Position numbers and translations under genes: made by a program. A stretch of 64,000 nt of DNA from the NCBI GenBank assembly GCA_965248685.1, contig CBDFKC010000003.1, forward strand, positions 2,108,001 to 2,172,000, written 5' to 3'. This document shows positions 37,201 through 44,438 of this stretch, one piece after another; the first letter of the stretch is position 1, and each line of letters starts with the position of its first letter. The DNA comes from VYFG01 sp965248685. GTDB lineage: Bacteria; Pseudomonadota; Gammaproteobacteria; Arenicellales; Poriferihabitantaceae. Below the pieces are notes generated by a model. It saw nothing but the letters and a program-made list of their open reading frames with translations. It ran no database searches and was not told the DNA's origin.

Positions 37201-37213
37201 TGGAACGGATTAA
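31241..37213 (+). CDS. SpvB/Rhs (Tc-toxin BC-like) giant protein with variable C-terminus
   Basis: About 1990 residues from the ATG at 31241 (GGAG seven bases upstream; an earlier ATG at 31214 lacks a ribosome site). After a unique ~250-residue leader comes the SpvB domain (SLGQGGFGRIDDHSGASVYR, SVALTYNSLSNQVSGLAGAG). YD/RHS repeats follow through residue ~1700 (LGRSVKEE, YDELGRRIASIDNLGR, YDSLGRLVRQ) and the RHS core (FNARYYDPELGIFLGPDP, HRYAYVGQNAVSLTDPTGL, ~1720-1766). In this family the RHS shell encloses the C-terminal toxin, which is cut off after the DPxGL motif. Here the tail is ~225 residues, Gly-rich, with no catalytic motif I know. No TcA gene or T6SS genes are nearby. It leads a four-gene cluster. 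Confidence 0.9.
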   Translation: MLTIESSDTVITEEFPFRGSLSSKSTASHPFQLKIDAGEIVSKSHTIELLAATQIIFKEPKTEVTLLDTGTNKNQINGIATFSRVSPPQKPPIKAYYKVKVHVFAFVSESFARKAPSDLPAGQQLVSLKKIKIPLKKEYCIDQLFEFSELLSILEDNGCEYEFAGVESVSTEIDRQSVSLYLDHNTGRLHGSGRFRLNIRYPKMLISSHFSPSRRMIMQNPFETNWEFSDILTAEAIAYAEKPVVLNKNRSENSSREAASLGQGGFGRIDDHSGASVYRVPIYAVPPRGAGPSPSVALTYNSLSNQVSGLAGAGWRMELGCIERRSSGSESVLKFTDNQGQSTCNEQFDLQLDGASYTLVKVAGENNTFAAKKEEFFLQAIRVGNGEKDTESSESGEIFTGWIVFTSNGQRYLYGYVPGEGLDFGEENAPVIKNKRWSLVKVENVYGHGIAYDYELYKNPEQPFHQEVDYPYPVRIRTGVTPSGQHDGEILFDYVKPIEHRLPEGELPDAEEGYQNLGIGFTGRSGFTAIYWRRLARISTRALVSPKTFQNVRSMKFLTELHDFTAHRVREIEELGYDQDGNVDESTKQPEHQFFYISNESNIALLAESVNPLGLSRKYTYGRATDKEVDTGNPVGISEDSYLIIAAAECIKGEDPWVKTYSYKDGLNYRSFGEYRGHAEVTVTDKSTGHVTVSEYHQTGLLNRCLKHRRKFITVVDDQGKKIDEHLLEAEDHTWVVLDYKGGRYLPVQLKSTKSFFLEDGKTVLRSRVSEVLKKTEKEFAFDSIGYPLNRRETVFSGPVDVGKLVQEVELHTNYEHRFGDAKAFDRVGQFRFFGLKRDENAFITESHGTQGKLSNSKSSHFNAQGQVDEEFRQLTVAGEGIRNFMTYDLDTGQPLETYREEGGAKVLQTRTEYHTVDHEIFHFLPKISFNALGHATEILGIDMRWRIATQVLDPNGVQTVIEFDGLGRSVKEEIVPSGTTEGTLKIHRYKIDSDVRYVETEDLRTGTYRREEVDELGRNIRNVISGFEGEKVIESEIIEFDHATRQPSKVAAPRFKVADPGFEGEDPISITEIEYNDPFQLRKTLQRTSDGGKTRYDYGGHTTTVTEEILWQDAGESNLTAKRKRLVQRTIMDAAGRLISEARGDHPDDNKKVYEITHSYDELGRRIASIDNLGRTLITNEYGNRIDKLVEKNTDRCRGTNTFQYDSLGRLVRQVKDHHHQQDLVVTSAYDLLDRLINQTLICRISDDESSQRVRRITNEYDGALFGLGKLNLQTVSDSGPLGHYSISDDLQYDVSGSLSQKGREISFQNNDELVQKASQNSSFPSSLQHKLITQYANDIPKGGRLVSITTSVANQDALSESVKYSYDDPSGQIVGIANEKNTDQALWKVLAKGIDARGQLLGCELGNETVCHYTYDPLTGRRLTSKQQYKGLDLLNEKIEYDTSGNVVGRFWSRLTETGNRSVINETFLYNALNCLLQIKDADQGDADATHTFGYHTDGMRSYVHSPEGKFEYFYDDEDRPFRLTQVENGMDRTFNYLSSGCISIDNHHTDNATRRIEWSLIEKPESLQIAKNGNSEADEQHIALCFGYSADGERAFKWIADTRELETYLGAQSTARIQLDQPGATQLFCHATMGQRRIATVTLNSSLNSQAPQTPHKFYIRDYLGSVRLVLDPQGITDGFDYDAFGLESPDSEETECEISFTGHRRDLGQSCGFSQQDFNARYYDPELGIFLGPDPSDDVANIAFGFHRYAYVGQNAVSLTDPTGLRMFFEGAEDGPWKDPMASAGSGEPVAPLVSGDPDWVYTKVRKPDANIGVKGLRFRDEKQLLNPVDNGDSSLMEPVLGITADATSGGVEAGIKSPSTTPSGALFGVGAHVAANGPKARGIVGLGKDDGELTAGLTAVVSPIATLEVGVSGRLTGFEGEIAVEAGPQIGLGWSSGGDGVKVTLPFVTVRADFGITRDVRDWHRKAWGDKVLPKSLGDMIFGTD

Positions 37214-37224
37214 AGGATGTTGCT

Positions 37225-37521
37225 ATGAGTAATGATGCTTATCTGGTCGCCTATCTGATCGACTATGACGCCCCCGGAGATAACGCTGTGTTGTTCCAGT
37301 TAAATAGGCCCGTCACAGCGGGAAATGGAAAGAAGTGCCTGTTTATCTCTCCGCAATACAATAATCAACAATCTGCCGAGATTGCTGTGATGCTGACCGA
37401 TGCCTTTCGGGGCGGTCGGCAAATCAGTATCACACCCGGACACAACACCAGAAGCGTCCTTTTCAAAGGGATAACAGAAAACTCTGTCGGGCTCAACAGA
37501 TTGTACGTTCCATTCCAATAG
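37225..37521 (+). CDS. Small protein after the Rhs toxin, immunity candidate
   Basis: A 98-residue protein, 11 bp downstream of the Rhs stop codon, with a GGATG-containing leader (AAAGGATGTTGCTATG). It is predicted beta-rich (LVAYLIDYDAPGDNAVLFQL, QISITPGHNTRSVLFKGI), soluble and without a signal peptide. I do not recognise a family. Immunity genes usually follow Rhs toxins directly, and this position plus small size makes it the first candidate; it could also be an accessory of the secretion shell. Confidence 0.6.
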   Translation: MSNDAYLVAYLIDYDAPGDNAVLFQLNRPVTAGNGKKCLFISPQYNNQQSAEIAVMLTDAFRGGRQISITPGHNTRSVLFKGITENSVGLNRLYVPFQ

Positions 37522-37523
37522 AG

Positions 37524-37817
37524 ATGAGTAATATGGTGCCCGTAAACAATAGTTCCTTTAGCGTAACGGAAGTCAATTACACCAATATCTACCATAAGGA
37601 AACCAAGATCACCACTGTTGAAACTGTGTTTGTACTTGATCATCGTTCTCCCCAAGGGTTTGACAAAATTGTTTTTGCCTTTCGAGAAAACGAAGAACTT
37701 AAAAATGTACTATTACGTCTGTTCGATTCTGATATTGGAACATTTAACTTTGAGGGCAAGGTAGTATCAGATAGACCCCGACATTGCACGTTGACAAAAC
37801 TATGGCGAATTCGCTAG
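37524..37817 (+). CDS. Small hypothetical protein in the Rhs operon
   Basis: A 97-residue frame beginning 2 bp after the previous stop. It is predicted mainly beta (NNSSFSVTEVNYTNIYHKET, TVETVFVLDHRSPQGFDKIV), with no signal peptide and no known motif. It is nearly the same size and composition as its neighbour, so the two may be distant paralogues. It ends at a TAG at 37815-37817, two bases before the next likely ATG. Confidence 0.55.
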   Translation: MSNMVPVNNSSFSVTEVNYTNIYHKETKITTVETVFVLDHRSPQGFDKIVFAFRENEELKNVLLRLFDSDIGTFNFEGKVVSDRPRHCTLTKLWRIR

Positions 37818-37819
37818 AT

Positions 37820-40114
37820 ATGGATTCGGATAACATGGCAAGGAGAGACTCCGTTTTACCTGTTTCCTATGGCAGTGAGTTTGATGATTCATTTCAGCAC
37901 TCTTTTGTGCTGACGACGGCACCAGGGCCTCACTCTGCAATTCACCAGAGCCATGACCAGATTAACAGAAGGTTTGTTTATCGCTATACACTGATTCGGA
38001 TATTGAAGCGCTTGCAACTTAATCTTCGTTACCGTGATTCTGAACCATTTGTGAAGATGGGAAATGGTTGGGGGCTTAACCTCTGTAGTGGGGATCAGTG
38101 GCTTGATGACGTGAATTTGTTAGAACCCCGAATTGAGTTTCAACCGACACCAGACGGCGGAGAAGCTGACTCCGGGAGTGAAGTGGTTACCCTAGTAACA
38201 GGACAGGGGGCAAATCGATGGATCTATTTACGAAAACGTGAACCCGCTTTTTCACTTGAAGTTCAGTTGCTCGACGATGGGATGCTGTTACCGCTTCGAC
38301 TTAAATTTTCTAACAAAATTGTCGAATTTAATTATCGATTTAAGTCAACCGAAACCATAGAGGAATGCCGTTTATTATCATTGACCTGGCAGGGAAAACA
38401 GTTTTCGATTTTTATGGCAGAAGTAAATGGTAGTGAACTTGTCGACGTTTTGTCTTTGAATGATATTTCCACCGGTCAATCCCTTGGACGGTGGCACGTT
38501 AAATATAATAATAGCAGGGAGTATGTTCGGTTGGCCAAGGTGTCGTATTCGGTGGAGGATGTACAGCCCGATTACGTACTCCAATTTAAATACAGGATTG
38601 ACATGATTACGCAAGATCACAAGGCGTTAACCTCGGTATGGCAGGAGGAGGGCTTGCCAGTAAATCTACCGCTACCCCAGGATTTTCGTTTGCGTAATCA
38701 TCCTGGGCTTTCTATCAAAAAGCTATTTGATCAGGACTTATTGCCCGATCTGATCGATACCTCAGCACCCATTGATCCCAAGCACCCCCAAATATTTCCA
38801 ATATGGCGATGGAGCCAAGATACTAAATCCTGGCAGGAGGGTAGTGATCAGTATCCTATTCCGAAGCCGTTTTATTTTTCCCGTGAAAACCGTGTACCCG
38901 CGGGAACGAGTTTCAATTCTCTTTCTTGTGTTCCTCAGGAAAAATCCCGAAGGACTAAATTATTTTCATCGATTATCGTGTCTGGTTATCAGCCTGAAAT
39001 CGAGGCCGATCCCGCTAAACCAGATACGGCCTTTCGGTACGATAAAAATACTTTTTTCCCCAATATGCATTTAGAGGTTCACCAGGGTGGGTGGGTGGAT
39101 TTGCCAGATGCAGATATTAAAGCCTTGGCTTTACCAGTACCGCTTCAATTTGAACATCCGCGGTGGCCTGCGAACCGAACCGGGTTTAAGAGAGCTGAAG
39201 GTGGCCCATTCAATCAAGCGGTAAAAATTCTTCCGAATCCGGATAAAACCGGTCGCACGTTGATCTTTTATTCCGCTATTCAATTTGTTGATCGAGTAAC
39301 AGAGGAATCACTTCTGGCGCCCCACCGATCTCAGTTTTGTCAGAACCGTCGTTTCCGCTACACAGAATTGTGGGATGGCGTTCGAGAAGTTGATCATTAT
39401 TTATGTCAGGCGGTATGGCGATCACGACAATCCGAATGGTATGTGGGCACTGCACCGAGCGACATTGAGACCAGTGCTTTTTGGGAACGGATTGATCTGG
39501 AAGGTGGCGAATCCAACGGAAAGTGGGTACTACCATGGAATCATGATGAAGAGCCTTCTTTTTATTTTCATTATCAAGCATTCAGAAATGTACAGTTTGT
39601 TACTATCGAACAAGGACTTTATGCTATTATTCGTGGCATTGGGATTCATAGTCCAGACCAACCTGAAAGCCATCGACCAGAGGCGCATCATTTTTACCGA
39701 TTGAATCCAAGTGGTGAATGGCGGCCTGTTTTATCGGATAACCCCAAATATTTGCCCCAAGAATTCTGGTCTCGCGACCGTAGTATGTTTGTTGATATCG
39801 ACGGTGATGGTAGCGACGAAATTCTCATTCCCAGATTAGGTAATAGAGTATCGGTATTCAAATTCAAAAAAAGAATAGGTTGGCGAGAATCCCCAGACTT
39901 AAAATTTCCAGTGGGGATAACGCCTTTCAGTTCTTCGGTCCGACTCTGGCCTTTGGGGGGTGGCAAAGGCAAAGGGCTCGATATCTATCAAGATAGGGGG
40001 CCCAATATCCCGCCCCGGGTTTTTCGTAACAAAGGCCTACCATCCTCCCAAGACTTGATTCATATGACCCATTTCACCAATGAACAGGGTGATTTGGTGG
40101 AAGTCGAATCATGA
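37820..40114 (+). CDS. Large hypothetical protein of the SpvB/Rhs operon with one FG-GAP-like motif
   Basis: About 764 residues from the ATG at 37820, right after the previous stop; an ATG at 37802 or TTG at 37784 would overlap that gene. It is aromatic-rich and predicted beta-rich throughout. Near the C-terminus the segment MFVDIDGDGSDEILIPRLGN looks like a calcium-binding FG-GAP/VCBS repeat, as found in the propeller parts of SpvB/TcdB proteins. No signal peptide, membrane helix or enzyme motif is visible, and I do not recognise the family. Operon position suggests a partner of the Rhs protein in assembly, delivery or attachment. Confidence 0.6.
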   Translation: MDSDNMARRDSVLPVSYGSEFDDSFQHSFVLTTAPGPHSAIHQSHDQINRRFVYRYTLIRILKRLQLNLRYRDSEPFVKMGNGWGLNLCSGDQWLDDVNLLEPRIEFQPTPDGGEADSGSEVVTLVTGQGANRWIYLRKREPAFSLEVQLLDDGMLLPLRLKFSNKIVEFNYRFKSTETIEECRLLSLTWQGKQFSIFMAEVNGSELVDVLSLNDISTGQSLGRWHVKYNNSREYVRLAKVSYSVEDVQPDYVLQFKYRIDMITQDHKALTSVWQEEGLPVNLPLPQDFRLRNHPGLSIKKLFDQDLLPDLIDTSAPIDPKHPQIFPIWRWSQDTKSWQEGSDQYPIPKPFYFSRENRVPAGTSFNSLSCVPQEKSRRTKLFSSIIVSGYQPEIEADPAKPDTAFRYDKNTFFPNMHLEVHQGGWVDLPDADIKALALPVPLQFEHPRWPANRTGFKRAEGGPFNQAVKILPNPDKTGRTLIFYSAIQFVDRVTEESLLAPHRSQFCQNRRFRYTELWDGVREVDHYLCQAVWRSRQSEWYVGTAPSDIETSAFWERIDLEGGESNGKWVLPWNHDEEPSFYFHYQAFRNVQFVTIEQGLYAIIRGIGIHSPDQPESHRPEAHHFYRLNPSGEWRPVLSDNPKYLPQEFWSRDRSMFVDIDGDGSDEILIPRLGNRVSVFKFKKRIGWRESPDLKFPVGITPFSSSVRLWPLGGGKGKGLDIYQDRGPNIPPRVFRNKGLPSSQDLIHMTHFTNEQGDLVEVES

Positions 40115-40203
40115 TCTAGAATTCTAAACTAATTCTTAATCTGGCAGATTGAATTTCATAACCGTAATGTAGAGGGCTAAATTGCGATCATAGTTTTTCC
40201 AGA

Positions 40204-40983
40204 ATTAGCGGTCATAGTATTTTTCAGGTCGACGCTGACAGTGAAGGTGCGAATACCGTAGATGAACAGCTATTATCCGGTAGCTTCATTGATATTCTCC
40301 GAGCCAAGTCGGTAGTAATGAGCCTCGGTCCTACTATGCTCCCTAGATTAGTAGGTGACGCAGCGATACCACGCAAGACCGCAGGTACAACGGGGTATTG
40401 GGTTAATCTGGACGGCACTGAAACGATCACTGAATCCGACCTGACACTCGACCAGGTAAGTATTAGCCTAAAGTCAGTGGCCGGATTCACAAAATTCAGT
40501 CACAAGATGCTGGTTCAATCCAGTCTATCAGTTGAGCAAATGATTCGATCTGATCTGGCGGCGACATTAGCGAGTGCGCTGGATGTTGGAGCGATTCAAG
40601 GTAGCGGCGCCAGTGGTCAGCCAACCGGCATAACGAACACAACGGGTATCAATACATCAACGTACTCTGGCGCTCCAACCTTCGCGGATATCGTCGGATT
40701 GGAGGGAGCGATACTGGCTGACAATGTGGATATAGGAGTGTCGGTGGGCTATCTAACCACCCCGACATTAAGTACAACTCTTAAGACAACCGAGAAGGCA
40801 GCCAACACAGCACAGTGCATCTGGAACGCCACTGGAAGCGGTGAAGGCAACATGAATGGATACGGTGCAATGGCAACAGCCAACGTGCCAGCAGATACCG
40901 TAATTCTTGGAAAGTGGTCTGACCTGATCATCGGCACCTGGAATGCCGTGGAAATCCGCAAAGTAATCTGTCGGGTGACGTAA
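40204..40983 (+). pseudogene. HK97-type phage major capsid protein fragment
   Basis: The frame shows capsid-core segments: GSFIDILRAKSVVMSLGPTM, IPRKTAGTTGYWVNLDGTET, the LTLDQVSISLKSVAGFTKFS strand, GSGASGQPTGITNT and the DTVILGKWSDLIIGTWNAVE C-terminal part. It lacks the N-terminal scaffolding/protease-linked region and ends early in an unrelated tail. No other phage gene is nearby, so it is a lone prophage relic. In the sequence just before it, the string GCGnTCATAGTnTTT occurs twice (about 40184 and 40209). Confidence 0.8.
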
Positions 40984-41090
40984 TATAAAAATTTACAACT
41001 AATTGTCAAACAGCGTGAGAAACTGACCAGTTATAGCGGGTGATCAGCGTGTAAAAGTGACCACCTAAATGTAACGATACTCGGATTCAA

Positions 41091-41303
41091 TCAATCTAAG
41101 GTAACTGCGAGGTGATATGCATGGAAATCAAAATCATATATCCCTTCTTGCGGCGGCCGCTTATAAACATGTGGAATCAACCGTGGATCAGTCCAGCCAG
41201 TTGTCGGCACTTCTCCGCCGGCGGCAATAACTAAAATTGGCTTCGTTTTGACGATCCCACGAAGATCCACGGAGGTTATTGTTGAAATATTTTGAATTGA
41301 CAT
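41091..41303 (-). CDS. Small hypothetical protein (PILV..PPxxGIYxFDF family)
   Basis: A 70-residue protein with a GAGG ribosome site upstream of the ATG at 41303. The core KTKPILVIAAGGEVPTTGW / PRLIPHVYKRPPQEGIYDFD resembles short proteins of unknown function I have seen annotated as hypothetical. The last residues (HAYHLAVTLD) look off-pattern, so the gene may be truncated at its 3' end. It shares a spacing pattern (IL..xG..PT..xL.P....PP.....Y.) with the protein at 42161, suggesting distant paralogy. Confidence 0.5.
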   Translation of the reverse strand: MSIQNISTITSVDLRGIVKTKPILVIAAGGEVPTTGWTDPRLIPHVYKRPPQEGIYDFDFHAYHLAVTLD

Positions 41304-41475
41304 AGTCAGTCCTCAATGATGAGTGAATGGGAGTTAATACGACGGCAATGGATAACCAGATAGACGCAGGGGTAATCATGAAGATTTGTAATCGCGCATA
41401 ACAATTTACAAAACCCAATCACCGTTTAAATAGTGACACGCCAGATCTGACGATAAATCCCGTCCTGAATTTTGA

Positions 41476-41865
41476 CTAGAAAAAGCCACAATTCCCTGTT
41501 GAGCATCGACATCTAGTCAAAGGACCAAGGTTGAATTGGTTTTTCACGGACTTGACGGGAGTATTAGGAAAGAAAGTTTCTATCTCCCCATTTGGCTTCT
41601 TCACATGAAACAGTTTGTTGGGATTTACACAAAATTGGAAGGTGTTGTTACCATCCAGTTTATTGAAGAACATGTGGATGCTCTCAACACAACTACAATT
41701 AACGCTGGCTGACGCATCGTTGTCACTGTTTCCAGCCAGGATGATGTTCTGCGGTTGGGCGACTGGTACCGATTCTTGCGCTGCAATGCTGATTATTGGC
41801 AGCAGAATCAGCGCCAGTGTGATGCAGGATTTACTGTTAAAGGGTGACACAATTGAGTGTTGCAT
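41476..41865 (-). CDS. Secreted cysteine-containing small protein
   Basis: A 129-residue protein with ribosome site GGAG seven bases before the ATG at 41865. The signal peptide is clear (SCITLALILLPIISIAAQES, cleavage near residue 30). The mature ~100 residues hold six cysteines arranged as CSC, C and CRC...C, suggesting disulfides in the periplasm or outside the cell. No family is recognised. It lies between two small genes on the same strand that look distantly related to each other. Confidence 0.6.
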   Translation of the reverse strand: MQHSIVSPFNSKSCITLALILLPIISIAAQESVPVAQPQNIILAGNSDNDASASVNCSCVESIHMFFNKLDGNNTFQFCVNPNKLFHVKKPNGEIETFFPNTPVKSVKNQFNLGPLTRCRCSTGNCGFF

Positions 41866-42160
41866 TGTATTTCTCCGGGTTGGGTTAATGACTTAGGGAA
41901 TATTCAGGCAAGGAGCCTGAAAACAGCTAAAAAATACCTCGCGTAAGCAGCGCATCAGAATGGTTCGATGCACAGGCATCTGGCAAACACTCTGGAGCTC
42001 TGGAATCGTTGGAATCATTTATCTCTGTTGCTCGCAAATTGAGTCAGAATAATGTTGCTGTTTGGTGGGTGCCGCATTGCATCGAATATTGATTCTATAC
42101 ATCAGAAGATGTATTTAAATATCTTTCCAATGGTGTATGTCATCACCCGCTAAACTCTGC

Positions 42161-42499
42161 TCATACATTTATTTTCTCACTACGTGTTTTACCGAATACT
42201 TCGACACCTTTGGTGCCGATCAATTTACCTAACTCCGTATTAACTTCGTACGGCGTCACGACAGGCGCGCCGATACCCGATAGGTTGCCTAACACTTCGT
42301 AGCCCCAATATTCGGGTGGTTCGTTAAAATCGTGACGAATTGGTGCCAATGTAACTTCGGCGTTTGAAGTAGGCTTATCACCAGATACAATCAGAATATG
42401 CGTACCACTATCGATACCAGGGCGCACCATCGCTCTTTTAAATTCCATTCGCTGGGAAGTCGCTTGACTTCTGGTTGTATCATTGTTTTGCGTATTCAT
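42161..42499 (-). CDS. Small hypothetical protein, possible distant paralogue of the gene at 41091
   Basis: Start chosen at the ATG at 42499 because GGAGATAAAC precedes it; the frame stays open eight codons further. The 112-residue protein is soluble, with core GTHILIVSGDKPTSNAEVTL then PPEYWGYEVLGNLSGIGAPV. The ILIV.G..PT...VTLAP ... PPEYWGYEV layout parallels ILVI..G.VPT ... PP.EGIYDFDF in the protein at 41091. Function is unknown. Confidence 0.55.
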   Translation of the reverse strand: MNTQNNDTTRSQATSQRMEFKRAMVRPGIDSGTHILIVSGDKPTSNAEVTLAPIRHDFNEPPEYWGYEVLGNLSGIGAPVVTPYEVNTELGKLIGTKGVEVFGKTRSEKINV

Positions 42500-43255
42500 G
42501 TTTATCTCCAGTAAACGCCTCATATTTATTGATGACGATGGGTCATGGATATATCACTGGATCAAGATTGTTTCAGCGGCGTGTTCAATTTCAAGTTAAA
42601 ACAATCTTTGCGTTGATCTGACCAAAAGTCTAGCGATGCATGATTCGTCCTTCAATCAGCTAAAATACCCAATAACTAATGGTTAACCCTTACGTTGCAT
42701 AAACACTTCGAATAAAGGGACCCGCATATTGAGATTTTATTTTTCGTCATTCCATACATTTAACCAAGCACGAAAAGTCCGCAACATGAAAAAATTGAAG
42801 GCCCTCATACCGGAGCCGCATACCTCAATCTCCATCGCGAAGTTAAGTAAATACGAGTTGATATCTATATAACAGCGTACTTAACATTTGGTAAAAAGGA
42901 TTCATACCATCAAATTAAAAGAACATTAATGATTGATATTGATCAGCCTGACATACCGATCAACCCACATATTCTCAACCTATCTAATATAGAAGACTTA
43001 CCGCTGGTTTTACCAAGACTGGTGGTAAAAAACTATTGGCTATCAATGATGATGAATTAAATGGCTTGATCGAAAAAAAGGCATTGGATGCTTTTGGTAA
43101 AATCCGACAACAGATTACCAAGGGATCTTTACTTGAATTGCTTAAACTAGCGGATTAATTCGATAAACCTGAGGGTGCTACTTAAAAATTGATTACTGGA
43201 ACTCCAGGGGGGATTATCATTAGTTGGGTTCTCACGGATTGATCTAATCCCCAAA
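42500..43255. other. Gene-poor stretch with a possible gene remnant
   Basis: It contains a 10-bp inverted repeat (AAGATTGTTT at 42564 and AAACAATCTT at 42599) and two overlapping short forward frames. One, at 42929-43060, has 43 codons. The other runs in from about 43003 to TAA at 43158 and encodes KTGGKKLLAINDDELNGLIE and KIRQQITKGSLLELLKLAD. The second looks like the C-terminal end of a lost protein. Neither is assignable. Confidence 0.35.
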
Positions 43256-43386
43256 GAATAAAGAGGTGACGGAGTACCCAAATAAAAAGGGAAAATAAAA
43301 ACGAAATAAAAAGGTGACGAAATAAAAAGGTGACAGGAAATAAAAAGGTGACGGAGGGAATATTTTTAATTCCCTCCGTCACCTTT
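43256..43386. repeat. AATAAAAAGGTGAC repeats ending in a perfect 18-bp hairpin
   Basis: Several AAATAAAAAGGTGAC-type units (three close copies at about 43310-43352, plus weaker ones from 43256) lead into a palindrome. AAAGGTGACGGAGGGAAT (43344-43361) and ATTCCCTCCGTCACCTTT (43369-43386) are perfect inverted arms with a 7-base loop. It is REP/BIME-like and may also terminate transcription. It is unrelated in sequence to the GGGTCAGACTCGA palindromes. Confidence 0.75.
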
Positions 43387-43667
43387 GTCGCTCCGGTCGC
43401 TGGATTTCTGCTTGGATTGGTTGGCAAAATGATATCAAGTTAGAAGTATATTGATTGAATACAGCGTTTAGCGGTTCGAAACCAACCTTAAAATAGTTTT
43501 CTAGCTCCTTTTTGAAAGGAATATAATTCAAAACCGTAAGTTTCTTGCGTATTCTGGTGATCGTGAACAGTGATTCTGGATGATCATGAACACCCATTCT
43601 GGCGGATGGTGAACACCGGCTAACCAACGTATTGTTCGAAGTTGTTTTTTACCTTAAGTGTTCACGA

Positions 43668-44438
43668 TCAGTCAACCTCAAGGGTCGTTTTGCGCATCGA
43701 TTCACCTTTTAATTTAATCCGATGGGCGTTATGCATGAGGCGGTCGAGAATGGCATCGGCCAGGGTGTTATCGCCGATTGCGGCATACCACTGATCAGTG
43801 GGCAACTGACTAATCATCACGGTGGACGCATGCCCATGTCGATCATCCATGATCTCCATCAAGTCATTACGTTGGGCCGCATTGAGTGCTTCCAGCCCCC
43901 AATCATCCACGATGAGTAAATCGAGTTTGGCCGTCGCCAGGAGCACCTTGCTATAAGAGCCATCTGCCTTAGCTTGACTGAGCATCAGCAGTAACCGGGA
44001 GAGTCGGTAATATTTCACTCGATAATCCTTCAGGCAAGCGGTATGTCCGATAGCACAAGCCAAATACGTTTTACCACTTCCACAAGGTCCGGTAATCAGT
44101 ATATTCTGATGCTTGCTGAGCCATTCGCATTGTAGTAATGATGCCATCAGCGACTGCTTCAAGCCTCTCGGGTGCTGGTAATCAATGTCTTTGGCATGAG
44201 CAGTCAACTTGAACTGGGCTGCTTTTAACAGTCTTTTCTGACGACGCTGATCACGATCAGATTGTTCACAATCGGTGAGCAATTGTAGTCGTTGCTCGAA
44301 GGATAATGCTTCATAAGTTCCTGGCTGTTCGGTTTGCTGGACGAGCGCGTTGGCCATACCGGCCAGTTTCAGATTTCTAAGTTGTGTGAGTGTTTGCTGT
44401 AACATAATGAGGTTCTCTTGGGTTGGGTAAAGGGTCAA
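43668..44438 (-). CDS. istB: IS21-family helper ATPase IstB
   Basis: A 256-residue AAA+ ATPase with Walker A TGPCGSGKTYLACAIGH, Walker B LLIVDDWGLEAL and the IstB-specific ISQLPTDQWY and DRLMHNAHRI segments. It assembles on DNA and directs the IstA transposase to the target. It overlaps istA by 4 bp (ATGA), the standard coupling. Confidence 0.95.
   Translation of the reverse strand: MTLYPTQENLIMLQQTLTQLRNLKLAGMANALVQQTEQPGTYEALSFEQRLQLLTDCEQSDRDQRRQKRLLKAAQFKLTAHAKDIDYQHPRGLKQSLMASLLQCEWLSKHQNILITGPCGSGKTYLACAIGHTACLKDYRVKYYRLSRLLLMLSQAKADGSYSKVLLATAKLDLLIVDDWGLEALNAAQRNDLMEIMDDRHGHASTVMISQLPTDQWYAAIGDNTLADAILDRLMHNAHRIKLKGESMRKTTLEVD

Noticed and set aside
43256..43352. Possible CRISPR array because of regularly repeated AAATAAAAAGGTGAC units
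   Set aside because: Units are contiguous or nearly so, without unique ~30-bp spacers, and there are no cas genes.
43182..43427. 81-codon reverse frame over the A-rich repeats
   Set aside because: Its FLFPVTFLFRHLF-type sequence is the translation of the repeats, not a membrane protein with supporting features.
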